Under the pieces are notes generated by a model that had not been told where the DNA came from, did no database searches, and worked only from the letters and a program-made list of their open reading frames with translations. A stretch of 64,000 bases of DNA, from positions 6,745 to 70,744 of the forward strand of contig CALGBY010000062.1 in the NCBI GenBank assembly GCA_937886445.1. Direction: 5' to 3'. A program made the position numbers and the translations under genes. Position 1 is the stretch's first letter. Each line of letters begins with the position of its first letter. Below are positions 44,368 to 52,863 of the stretch, in pieces. Source of the stretch: an uncultured Clostridia bacterium. Its GTDB lineage: Bacteria > Bacillota > Clostridia > Christensenellales > Aristaeellaceae.

Positions 44368-46065
44368 ATGGAAAACGAAAATACACGCAGCAATTTCATC
44401 TGGGACTTCATTGATGAAGACCTGAAAAACGGATGGTGCAAGGATATCCACACCCGTTTTCCGCCCGAACCGAACGGCTACCTCCATATCGGCCACTGCA
44501 AAGCCCTGATCACGGATTTCGGAACGGCCGAAAAGTACGGCGGGCTCTGCAACCTTCGTTTTGACGACACGAACCCGTCCAAGGAAGATACAGAGTATGT
44601 TGACGGTATACAGGAGGATATTCGCTGGCTGGGCTTTGAATGGAAGGGCGGTCTTTATTACGCGAGCGAGTACTATGAAAAGATCTATGAGATCGCCGAG
44701 GACTTTATTCAGCGCGGTCTCGCTTATGTAGATGAGCTTTCTCAGGACGAGATGCGCGAATACCGCGGAACCCTTACCACACCCGGCAAAAACTCCCCCT
44801 GGCGTGACCGTCCCATTGAAGAAAGCCTTGATCTGTTCCGCCGCATGCGCAAAGGTGAGTTTGCCGAGGGCAGAATGATCCTGCGCGCGAAGATCGATAT
44901 GGCTTCCCCCAATATGAATATGCGCGATCCCGCCATGTACCGTATCCTTTACAAGAAGCATCACCGTACAGGCGATACCTGGTGCATCTATCCCATGTAT
45001 GATTTCGCGCATCCCATTTCGGACGCCCTTGAGGGGATCACGCATTCCCTTTGCAGTCTTGAGTTTGAAGCGCATCGTCCGCTTTATGACTGGGTGGTTG
45101 AAAATGCCGGTTTCCGTAAGGGAGAAAACGGCTATCACGGCCCCAGACAGATCGAGTTTGCCCGTCTGAATATCACCCGCACGATCATGAGCAAACGCTA
45201 TCTTCGCCGTCTTGTGGAAGAAGGCTATGTAAGCGGATGGGATGATCCCCGCATGCCCACACTGTGCGCGATGCGCCGCAGGGGCTTTACGCCTGCTGCC
45301 ATCCGCAGCTTCATTGAAGCCGTGGGGCTTTCCAAGGCAGATTCGACAGTAGATTATGCCATGCTTGAGCATTGCGTGCGTGAAGATCTCGGCAGCAAAG
45401 CCGTGCGCGCGATGGCTGTTCTTAATCCCCTGAAGGTGGTACTTACCAACTGGCCTGAAGATAAAACCGACGAGCTGGAAATGGAAAATCATCCCGATGT
45501 ACCGGAAATGGGGACCCGCAGGGTCACCTTTGGCCGTGAGCTCTGGATCGAACAGGAAGACTTTATGGAAGAACCTCCCAAAAAGTTCTTCCGCCTCAAG
45601 CCCGACGGAGAGGTGCGTCTGAAGGGCGCCTATATCATCAAATGTGATAAGGTCGTCAAAAACGAGGATGGCAGCATCGATCATCTGGAATGCAGTGTTG
45701 ACCTTGACAGCCGCAGCGGAACTCCGGGAGCCGACCGCAAGGTTAAGGGTACGCTCCATTGGGTAAACGCCGCTGACTGCAAACCCATCGAAGCCCGCCT
45801 TTATGAGCCGCTGCTCAACGATGAGATCGAAGCCGATGACGAAGGCGAAGAAACCGCGGATAAGAAGGATTTCATTGCCCGTCTGAATCCGGACAGCCTG
45901 CATATCGTTCGCGGCTATGCCGAAAAGGCCGTTGCCGATGCCGATATCGGTGCCACCTTCCAGTTCCTGCGCACCGGCTACTTCTGCAAGGATAAAGATT
46001 CCACCGGCGAGATGAGCGTATATAACCGGGTGGTTTCTCTGAAAGACAGCTATAAACCCGTTTGA
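44368..46065 (+). CDS. glnS: Glutaminyl-tRNA synthetase
   Basis: A 565-residue class I synthetase of GlnRS type: PPEPNGYLHIGH at 32-43 and the KMSKS equivalent MSKRYLRRLV near 270, followed by a C-terminal anticodon-binding beta-barrel pair. GlnRS is not universal in Firmicutes, many of which use GluRS plus the GatCAB amidotransferase; here it lies directly before gltX. GGAGGGGAC lies before the ATG. Confidence 0.94.
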   Translation: MENENTRSNFIWDFIDEDLKNGWCKDIHTRFPPEPNGYLHIGHCKALITDFGTAEKYGGLCNLRFDDTNPSKEDTEYVDGIQEDIRWLGFEWKGGLYYASEYYEKIYEIAEDFIQRGLAYVDELSQDEMREYRGTLTTPGKNSPWRDRPIEESLDLFRRMRKGEFAEGRMILRAKIDMASPNMNMRDPAMYRILYKKHHRTGDTWCIYPMYDFAHPISDALEGITHSLCSLEFEAHRPLYDWVVENAGFRKGENGYHGPRQIEFARLNITRTIMSKRYLRRLVEEGYVSGWDDPRMPTLCAMRRRGFTPAAIRSFIEAVGLSKADSTVDYAMLEHCVREDLGSKAVRAMAVLNPLKVVLTNWPEDKTDELEMENHPDVPEMGTRRVTFGRELWIEQEDFMEEPPKKFFRLKPDGEVRLKGAYIIKCDKVVKNEDGSIDHLECSVDLDSRSGTPGADRKVKGTLHWVNAADCKPIEARLYEPLLNDEIEADDEGEETADKKDFIARLNPDSLHIVRGYAEKAVADADIGATFQFLRTGYFCKDKDSTGEMSVYNRVVSLKDSYKPV

Positions 46066-46097
46066 TCTGCTTAATAAAAAATTCAAAGGAGACTAAA

Positions 46098-47543
46098 ATG
46101 GAAGTTCGTACCCGTTTTGCCCCCTCTCCTACCGGGTTCATGCATCTGGGTGGGCTGAGGACCGCGCTTTATAACTATCTGTTTACAAAAAAGATGGGCG
46201 GAAAATTCATTCTGCGTATCGAAGATACCGATCAGGAGCGTTTTGTGGAAGGCGCTATCGATGTGATCTATGATACCCTGAAGGGCTGCGGCATCAACTG
46301 GGACGAAGGTCCCGATGTCGGCGGTGATTACGGCCCTTATGTACAGAGCGAGCGCAAGAGCCTGTATCTGCCCTACGCGCAGAAGCTTGTCGAAATGGGA
46401 GCCGCCTACTACTGCTTCTGCACCAAGGAAGAGCTGGACGAGCGGCGTGCCGCCTGTGAAGCCAAAGGCGAGGTCTTCAAATATGACAAGCATTGCCTGA
46501 AGCTTTCCAAGGAGGAAGTACAGCAGAAGCTGGACGCCGGTATTCCCTATGTGATCCGCATGAACTGCCCCACTGAAGGCGAATCGGCCTATGATGATCT
46601 GGTATTCGGACATATCGCTTTTCCCAATGATACGCTGGATGATATGATCCTTATCAAGGCGGACGGAATGCCCACTTATAACTTTGCCAATGTGATCGAC
46701 GACCATCTGATGGGCATCACTCATGTCATGCGCGGTATGGAGTACCTCTCCTCCACTCCCAAATACAATATTCTGTACAGGGCCTTCGGATGGGAGATCC
46801 CCCAGTATATCCACCTGACTACCGTTATGCGCGATTCGCAGCATAAGCTGAGCAAGCGCGACGGCGATGCCTATTACAGCGACTTTATCCAGAAGGGTTA
46901 TCTGAAAGAAGCACTGATCAACTATCTGGCTCTGGTGGGATGGAATCCCGGCACCGATCAGGAGTTTTTCTCCATGGACGAGCTGATCAACGCCTTTGAT
47001 GTAAACCGTCTCAATAAATCACCCGGCATCTTCGATATGGAAAAGCTCACCTGGATGAACGCGAAATACATCAGTGAGCTGCCCTTCGACACCTACCTTG
47101 AGATGGCGACCCCTTGGTTTGATAAAGCGCTCGCCGGAAAAGGCATTGACTATAAGCGCCTGGCTGAGCTGATGCAGGGCCGTACCGAAGTGTTCAACCG
47201 TATCCCCGATATGGTTTCCTTCCTGGCTGAACTGCCCGATTACAGCATTGAGCTTCACACGCACAAGAAAATGAAGACCGATCCCGCTGTTGCCAAGGAA
47301 AATCTTGAAATGGTCCTTCCCATTCTGAAGGGCATTGAGGATTGGAATGAGCAGAACATCCACGATATCGTGATGGCCGCTATCGCCGAGAGCGGAAAAA
47401 AGAACGGTGCCGTTCTGTGGCCGCTGCGCATAGCTCTGTCCGGTATGGAATCCACTCCCGGCGGTGCATTTGAGATCGCTTATCTGCTGGGCAAGGCTGA
47501 AAGCATCGCCCGCGTAGAAAAAGGACTGGAAAAGCTGGGCTGA
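46098..47543 (+). CDS. gltX: Glutamyl-tRNA synthetase
   Basis: A 481-residue class I synthetase with PSPTGFMHLGGLRTA at the N-terminus, the GluRS zinc-less core and the KMSKS equivalent HKLSKRDGD. It charges tRNA-Glu. The start ATG at 46098 has AAAGGAGA upstream; an in-frame extension to 46062 overlaps the glnS end and is not used. It ends just before the promoter of the HPr-like gene. Confidence 0.94.
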   Translation: MEVRTRFAPSPTGFMHLGGLRTALYNYLFTKKMGGKFILRIEDTDQERFVEGAIDVIYDTLKGCGINWDEGPDVGGDYGPYVQSERKSLYLPYAQKLVEMGAAYYCFCTKEELDERRAACEAKGEVFKYDKHCLKLSKEEVQQKLDAGIPYVIRMNCPTEGESAYDDLVFGHIAFPNDTLDDMILIKADGMPTYNFANVIDDHLMGITHVMRGMEYLSSTPKYNILYRAFGWEIPQYIHLTTVMRDSQHKLSKRDGDAYYSDFIQKGYLKEALINYLALVGWNPGTDQEFFSMDELINAFDVNRLNKSPGIFDMEKLTWMNAKYISELPFDTYLEMATPWFDKALAGKGIDYKRLAELMQGRTEVFNRIPDMVSFLAELPDYSIELHTHKKMKTDPAVAKENLEMVLPILKGIEDWNEQNIHDIVMAAIAESGKKNGAVLWPLRIALSGMESTPGGAFEIAYLLGKAESIARVEKGLEKLG

Positions 47544-47549
47544 TGCCCT

Positions 47550-47578
47550 TGATTTTGCATTACATATTTTGTATAATG
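47550..47578 (+). promoter_or_regulatory. Predicted sigma-A promoter of the HPr-like gene
   Basis: TTGATT, 17-base spacer, perfect TATAAT, 33 bases before the start codon. Confidence 0.65.
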
Positions 47579-47611
47579 TAATTAACAAAAAAAGTTACGG
47601 AGGTATCGATT

Positions 47612-47845
47612 ATGCGTTCTATTCCCATCAAACTGAGCTTTGCCGAAGAAGTGAAGACTTTCGTAAATACCGTAAACCGCTATCCCTATGAAATGGATCT
47701 GCGTGCCGGCCGCCATGTAGTGGATGCTAAGTCCATTCTGGGCATCTTCTCGCTGGATCTGAGCAAGCCCATCACGCTTGATGTCTATAATGATGATTGT
47801 GATGATCTCGCCGGAGATATCAAGCAGTTTACCGTAGGTCTCTGA
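47612..47845 (+). CDS. HPr-like protein lacking the phospho-accepting histidine
   Basis: A 77-residue protein of HPr fold: VDAKSILGIFSLDL matches the HPr region around Ser46 (KSIMGVMSLG), and the strand order fits. The active-site loop GIHARPA is replaced by SFAEEV, so it has no His15 and cannot carry phosphate from enzyme I. The conserved regulatory Ser is kept. It may be a Crh-like regulator or simply a structural homologue; related His-less clostridial proteins exist. Confidence 0.75.
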   Translation: MRSIPIKLSFAEEVKTFVNTVNRYPYEMDLRAGRHVVDAKSILGIFSLDLSKPITLDVYNDDCDDLAGDIKQFTVGL

Positions 47846-47869
47846 TTTGCATATCGAAAATGCTCTATG

Positions 47870-47899
47870 AAAAAGCGAAGCCGTTTGGCTTCGCTTTTT
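47870..47899. terminator. Bidirectional terminator after the HPr-like gene
   Basis: AAAAAGCGAAGCC / GGCTTCGCTTTTT with a GTTT loop, between convergent genes; ends in T runs on both strands. Confidence 0.9.
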
Positions 47900-47900
47900 G

Positions 47901-48692
47901 CTATTCAGTTCTGTTTCGCCTTATAACATCATACATCAGTATTGATGCCGCGACCCCCGCGTTCAGGCTTTCAGCCCTGCCCGGCATAGGGATACGCACA
48001 CGCTTTGTGGCTTCTTCCGCCGCTTCAGCGGAGATACCGGAGCCTTCATTACCCACCAGGATACATACCTGTCCGGCGTTATAATCAGCACTGAAAAGGT
48101 CTGATCCTCTCAGATCGCCGGCCAGTACATCCGCGCCGGTCTCCTTGAGTTCCCGTATCACCGGACAAACATGATCGCAGATCATTACAGGAACACGGAA
48201 AACGGCTCCCATCGACGCGCGCAGCGCCTTCGGTGAAAACGGATTTGCCGTTTCTCTGTCACACACAAGCAGATCAAAGCCCGCGGCATCAGCCGTTCTC
48301 AATACCGTTCCGACATTTCCGGGATCCTGTACCCGTTCCAATATCATCGATTTTTTCGCCTCTCCGGGCTTCAGTACAGTCCGTATCTCGCATTCGGCGG
48401 AAATACCCTGCGGCGTCTTCGTATCGCAGAGATACGCGTATACCCTTTCGGAAACATGATATACAGTGATCCCGGCCAGACGTGCCTTTTCGATCAGGTA
48501 CGCGTATTTTTCACACGCATTCTCACTCACGATCAGGCACTGCGCTTTTCCGCACGCAAGAGCCTCCCCTGCCATATGCTCGCCTTCGGCCATCATCCTG
48601 CATATACCGTCTGTAAGTTCAGCCTTTGCAGATAGCTTTTTCCAGCGGGAGACCTTTTCACTGTGAATTCCCGGAGAAATGATCTCACTCAT
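47901..48692 (-). CDS. TrmH/SpoU-family RNA 2'-O-methyltransferase
   Basis: A 263-residue knotted (SPOUT) methyltransferase. Motif 1 is ERVQDPGNVGTVLRTADAAGFD, motif 2 LVGNEGSGIS and motif 3 IPMPGRAESLNAGVAASILMYDV; the N-terminal extension would bind RNA. It methylates rRNA or tRNA; the exact site is not known. Its start overlaps the preceding gene by four bases (ATGA), so it is the last member of a long leftward run. Confidence 0.9.
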   Translation of the reverse strand: MSEIISPGIHSEKVSRWKKLSAKAELTDGICRMMAEGEHMAGEALACGKAQCLIVSENACEKYAYLIEKARLAGITVYHVSERVYAYLCDTKTPQGISAECEIRTVLKPGEAKKSMILERVQDPGNVGTVLRTADAAGFDLLVCDRETANPFSPKALRASMGAVFRVPVMICDHVCPVIRELKETGADVLAGDLRGSDLFSADYNAGQVCILVGNEGSGISAEAAEEATKRVRIPMPGRAESLNAGVAASILMYDVIRRNRTE

Positions 48693-50866
48693 TTCATCTG
48701 CTCCCGGGCAAAGATCATATTTTCGGGAATGGCTTTGAGAATATCATCTTTCTCAGCAATACGGCATGCCGCCGGCACAAGATAGATCCCCGTTCCGATA
48801 TCCAGAGCGGACGCGGCTCCGCCGCTGAGCAGATAGGAGGCACTCTTCACAAACGCGCCCATGCCGATCACGCATCTGGCCGGAAGTGTTTCTGGAAGCA
48901 CTTCACGAATGCGAATGATCGTATTTCTTTCTTCCTCACTCAAAGCGCGGGAGGCTTCATTTATTTCTCTGATCACCGCGTTCTGATCGCAGGACGGGCA
49001 TGTATCCGGCTCATCCGGGATCATAGAGCGATTCTGCCTGAGCACAAATTCGGGAATACCGCACAGTCCCTTGCCGGCCGCTTCCTCACAGGCGCTTACC
49101 ACGATCTGTCCGTAGGGATATTCAGAAAGATAATCGGTGATCAGCAGCTTATAGCCGTTTCCGCCGGCTGCAACAATATCCGGATAGGACTCCGTATACG
49201 CAGCACCAAGCGCTTTACAGAAAGCAACGGCAGCAAGACGGGCGTCATCCTCCGTTTCACATACGATCGCGATATCACGGCTGACCGTTTTCGCGATCAG
49301 CATAGCAAGAGCGAGATTCACATCAGTAACAAAGCCGCACTTATTGAGGTTGCTTTGTATACGCTTTGCTGTCTCACTGATCGCGTAAGCATTGCCCTGC
49401 GGCGCAGCCAGTACGGAAACGGAACTGAACGCGCTGATTTCAGCTTTCAGTTCATCACGTTTCCTGCAAAGCTCCTTCTCCTGAAGCAGAAGCTTTTCAC
49501 TTTCGCTGTTCAGGCGTGTCTGTTCTTCCTTCAGACGCTCAGAAGCTTTTTTGTTCTCATTCCCGATGTTTTCAAGTGCTTCCCTGATCAGCGTCTCCCG
49601 GCTGCTCTTCATTTCCTCCAGGTGCATGAGCTGCATCAGGCGCTCGGCTTCCATCTCCTGAAGCTGGGCTTTGAAAGCCGCTTTAGGCAGGTTTTCCGCG
49701 GTCGTTCCAAGCGCCTTGCTCAGCATCGTGCGGATCCCGTCCGCGCAGATCATGCTCTGAACTACCTGTTCGCGTGTATCTGAAATACGCCATACCGCTC
49801 TGAACGCAGCGTTGAAGCGCTCTACCGGGTTCTCTACTTCCTTCAGTTTTCCGGCATCCGCGATCTCGGCACCGGCTGATTCATATCTTCCGGCAACGCG
49901 CTGACGCTCTACAGTTTCATTCAGATAATTTCTTCCGTGCGGCTGTGCCGGAGTCTTGAAACCGGGCCGGTACAGCGGAGTACCGCTCAGCTGCTTTCTT
50001 TCCGCGAACTGGTTTACAGCGGCCGGGATCTCACTGTGTTCTCCGCTGCCGTGAAGCAGATTGGATGAAACCTTCAAACCGGCATCCATGCTGCGGATCT
50101 TTTCATAAGCCGTCTCGGTATTCTCGGTGTTTTCAATACCTTCCGCCGCGGAAACGCCGGCAGACTCGGGTTCTGTCTCGCTCTTTTCAACAGGCGTTTG
50201 GGCGCCGGGGGCATCAGTAACAGGCTTCTCTTCCGCCGCAGGTGTCTGAGCAGCCGTCTCTCCGTGCTGCTCTTCCTTCACTGAAGGCTTAACAGGCTCA
50301 AGCATGACGGGCGCCGCAGGCCAATAGATCAAATGCTCTTTTCCGTCGGGCCTTGTTACAGCATATATATCCGATGAATCCGGACGGATCCTGATCAGTT
50401 CCTCTGCAGCCTGTTCTCCGTTGTCACGCCGGTACGGTCCCTGAATATTCCCGCCGTTTCTGGTAAATACTACAGCCGTCGCGCCGCTTTCTACGGCATT
50501 TTCAGGCACGATATCGAAAAACAGACCTTCCGGAAGTTTTTTCACCGCATCGGAGTAAATAATGAATTGATTGAATTCGCCGCGCTCGGGTGAATAGTTT
50601 TTATTATTCCTTACCTTGCTGTAATCCGGCTTCACATTTTTAAGATCGATCAGGCAGAGAGGGCATAAGCCGCGCATCCGTTCCTTAAAGGTATGCTGTT
50701 CGTTTTTATCCGGAACGACGCGCATAAAGCCGTTATCCGGCCAGGCCTGACAATCTTCCGCTGTGATCACTCCGTTTGTACACAGCAGCGGTCTCACTCT
50801 GAAAAAAGCTTTTTGAATATTATCCTCTTCTATATAGGACAGGATAAGGTGTCCGTTCAGTTCCAT
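48689..50866 (-). CDS. Large protein of unknown function with coiled coil and two CxxC pairs
   Basis: A 725-residue soluble protein that I do not recognise. The N-terminal domain (about 1-190) has a CPLC pair near 68-71. A low-complexity Pro/Glu/Ala linker follows (about 195-255), then a charged coiled coil (about 390-475, LQEMEAERLMQLMHLEEM) and a C-terminal alpha/beta domain with a second pair in DTCPSCDQN. There is no signal or membrane segment and no clear Walker motif. GGAGGGAGT precedes the ATG. It lies between lysC (30-base gap) and the methyltransferase gene (overlap), so it is co-expressed with them. Confidence 0.55.
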   Translation of the reverse strand: MELNGHLILSYIEEDNIQKAFFRVRPLLCTNGVITAEDCQAWPDNGFMRVVPDKNEQHTFKERMRGLCPLCLIDLKNVKPDYSKVRNNKNYSPERGEFNQFIIYSDAVKKLPEGLFFDIVPENAVESGATAVVFTRNGGNIQGPYRRDNGEQAAEELIRIRPDSSDIYAVTRPDGKEHLIYWPAAPVMLEPVKPSVKEEQHGETAAQTPAAEEKPVTDAPGAQTPVEKSETEPESAGVSAAEGIENTENTETAYEKIRSMDAGLKVSSNLLHGSGEHSEIPAAVNQFAERKQLSGTPLYRPGFKTPAQPHGRNYLNETVERQRVAGRYESAGAEIADAGKLKEVENPVERFNAAFRAVWRISDTREQVVQSMICADGIRTMLSKALGTTAENLPKAAFKAQLQEMEAERLMQLMHLEEMKSSRETLIREALENIGNENKKASERLKEEQTRLNSESEKLLLQEKELCRKRDELKAEISAFSSVSVLAAPQGNAYAISETAKRIQSNLNKCGFVTDVNLALAMLIAKTVSRDIAIVCETEDDARLAAVAFCKALGAAYTESYPDIVAAGGNGYKLLITDYLSEYPYGQIVVSACEEAAGKGLCGIPEFVLRQNRSMIPDEPDTCPSCDQNAVIREINEASRALSEEERNTIIRIREVLPETLPARCVIGMGAFVKSASYLLSGGAASALDIGTGIYLVPAACRIAEKDDILKAIPENMIFAREQMK

Positions 50867-50896
50867 ACTCCCTCCAGAAAATAAAATATATCTGTG

Positions 50897-52210
50897 TCAC
50901 ATTCTGACAAAAGTATCATATATCGCTCTTACGGCATTTTCAAAATCAGCCTCATCCACACCCACAATGATATTCAGCTCGCTTGAGCCCTGATCGATCG
51001 TACGAATGGATATACCCTGCGAGGAGATCGCGGTAAACAGCCTTGCGGCGGTACCGTATGCCCGTACCATTCCGCGGCCGACTGTCGCGATCAGCGCAAG
51101 ATTCTTATGCAGCGTCACAGAATCCGGATGCACCGCTTCAATGATCCTGCTTATCACCTCATCCTCGTGCCCGTTCAGTTCTTCCTGCTTCACGACCACG
51201 CACATCGTATCGATCCCGGTAGGAAGATGTTCAAAGTTGACACCGCATTCCTCTACCGCCTGCAGTACCTTCCTTCCGAATCCGAGCTCGGCATTCATCA
51301 TGTCTTTTTCAATACTGATGATCGAAAAACCCTTGCGCCCGGCAATACCTGTGATCACGTGTCTGAGATTTTCCGCTCCGGCGTTATTTCTGATCATGGT
51401 ACCGGGATGAAGCGGCTCATTCGTGTTGCGGATGTTGGTCGGGATACCGGCCCTGCGAACAGGGAATACAGCATCCTCATGAAGTACGCCGGCTCCCATA
51501 TAGGAAAGCTCGCGCAGTTCCTTGTAGGTCAAAACATCAATATACTGGGCATCGGGAACGATCCGCGGATCCGCCATTCTGAAGCCTGTCACATCCGTCC
51601 AGTTCTCGTACACATCCGCGTTTACGGCACGCGCGACAAGCGCGCCGCTCACATCACTTCCGCCGCGTGAAAATGTCCTGACATTACCTTCCGTGTCAGC
51701 TCCGTAGAAACCGGGAATGACCGCATAAGGGATATCCTTCAGCTTCTGTGAAAGCGCATTGTTTGATTTATCTTCGTCAAACATACCGTTTTCGTCAAAG
51801 AAAATGACCTCTGCGGCGTCAACAAATTCAAACCCGAGATAAGCAGCCAGCAGCTTGCCGTTCAAATATTCCCCGCGGCTGGCGGCATAATCTCTGGATG
51901 CACCGTTTTTGATATTGCTGAGGATCGTATTCAATTCGTCTTCAAGCGGTACATCCAGCGTCAGTAAAGAAGCGATCTCACCGTAGCGTTCCCTGATTTT
52001 TTCAAACAGAAGCTCGCAGTTACCGCCCTTTTCGTTTTCAGCATATACCGCGTAGAGCAGATCGGTCACCTTGTCATCCCCTTTTCCGCGCTTACCCGGC
52101 GCACTGGGAACCACATAGTGACGCTGAGGATCGGAAAGAACGATATCCTTTACCTTTTTGAACTGTTTACTGTCGGCAAGAGAGCTTCCGCCGAACTTTA
52201 CAACAATCAT
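50897..52210 (-). CDS. lysC: Aspartate kinase
   Basis: A 437-residue monofunctional aspartokinase that begins the aspartate family pathway. MIVVKFGGSSLAD at the start, the substrate region TFSRGGSDVSG and a pair of C-terminal ACT domains (about 300-437) are typical; the last domain would receive lysine or threonine feedback. The start at 52210 has GGAGGT five bases upstream; a longer frame lacks a binding site. It follows the V-ATPase D subunit by 17 bases, so it is probably in that operon. No lysine riboswitch leader fits in this gap. Confidence 0.94.
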   Translation of the reverse strand: MIVVKFGGSSLADSKQFKKVKDIVLSDPQRHYVVPSAPGKRGKGDDKVTDLLYAVYAENEKGGNCELLFEKIRERYGEIASLLTLDVPLEDELNTILSNIKNGASRDYAASRGEYLNGKLLAAYLGFEFVDAAEVIFFDENGMFDEDKSNNALSQKLKDIPYAVIPGFYGADTEGNVRTFSRGGSDVSGALVARAVNADVYENWTDVTGFRMADPRIVPDAQYIDVLTYKELRELSYMGAGVLHEDAVFPVRRAGIPTNIRNTNEPLHPGTMIRNNAGAENLRHVITGIAGRKGFSIISIEKDMMNAELGFGRKVLQAVEECGVNFEHLPTGIDTMCVVVKQEELNGHEDEVISRIIEAVHPDSVTLHKNLALIATVGRGMVRAYGTAARLFTAISSQGISIRTIDQGSSELNIIVGVDEADFENAVRAIYDTFVRM

Positions 52211-52227
52211 AACTACCTCCGAAATCA

Positions 52228-52863
52228 TCAAACTCTTTCGGCAATCATATCCTTGACCTTCATCAGGCGTGTTGTCGCGCCGCGCTCATTTTCTTCAAGC
52301 TTCATTGCTATAGAGCGTATGGTAACTTCAAACTGAGGTATCATCACATACTCCAGCGCGTTTACACGGCGGCGTGTCTTTTCGATCTCATCCGCCAGAA
52401 GGTCGCAGGTTTTTTCTATTTCCGCAAGTCGGAGCAGCTTAGGAAGCAGATCCGCCAGAACGCTGATCGCATCATCCAGCTGAGCGCTTGTCTCGGCAAA
52501 GCCGTAGCTGAGCTCCGTACCCTTCTCCTCCCCGGAGATCTGCATAGTTGGTACATGCACAGACAGGATATTGCGCGTTCCGCAGGATACCGCAACGCTT
52601 CTTGCAGGATAAAGCACGGCCTCCTCCAGCGCGGTAGGATCCATTACCGCGCGTGCCATGGCAAAATTGCCGAGAGCTGTTTTCAGTTCTTTTTCCACTT
52701 CCACGCGCAGAGCGGCGTTTTCGCGTACAAGAGAAATAAACTGCCTTACCATTTCATCTCTCTTGTCCTTAAGCAGCTTATGGCCCCTCTTTGCGGTTAC
52801 AAGACGCTTTTTGATGCGGCTCATCTCCATACGCGTGGGGTTAACGCGCAGTGCTTCAGCCAT
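52228..52863 (-). CDS. ntpD: V/A-type ATPase subunit D
   Basis: A 211-residue long helical protein (N-terminal RVNPTRMEMSRIKKRL and a C-terminal RRVNALEYVMIPQFE), the rotor stalk that joins the A3B3 head to the membrane ring. It overlaps subunit B by eight bases. It is the last of the nine ATPase genes. Confidence 0.93.
   Translation of the reverse strand: MAEALRVNPTRMEMSRIKKRLVTAKRGHKLLKDKRDEMVRQFISLVRENAALRVEVEKELKTALGNFAMARAVMDPTALEEAVLYPARSVAVSCGTRNILSVHVPTMQISGEEKGTELSYGFAETSAQLDDAISVLADLLPKLLRLAEIEKTCDLLADEIEKTRRRVNALEYVMIPQFEVTIRSIAMKLEENERGATTRLMKVKDMIAERV

Noticed and set aside
44302..46086. Long minus-strand frame (about 594 codons) across glnS
   Set aside because: Same reason: glnS has intact synthetase motifs and a good start, while the antisense frame has none.
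52211..52227. Lysine riboswitch before lysC
   Set aside because: Only 17 bases separate ntpD and lysC, far too short for the aptamer.
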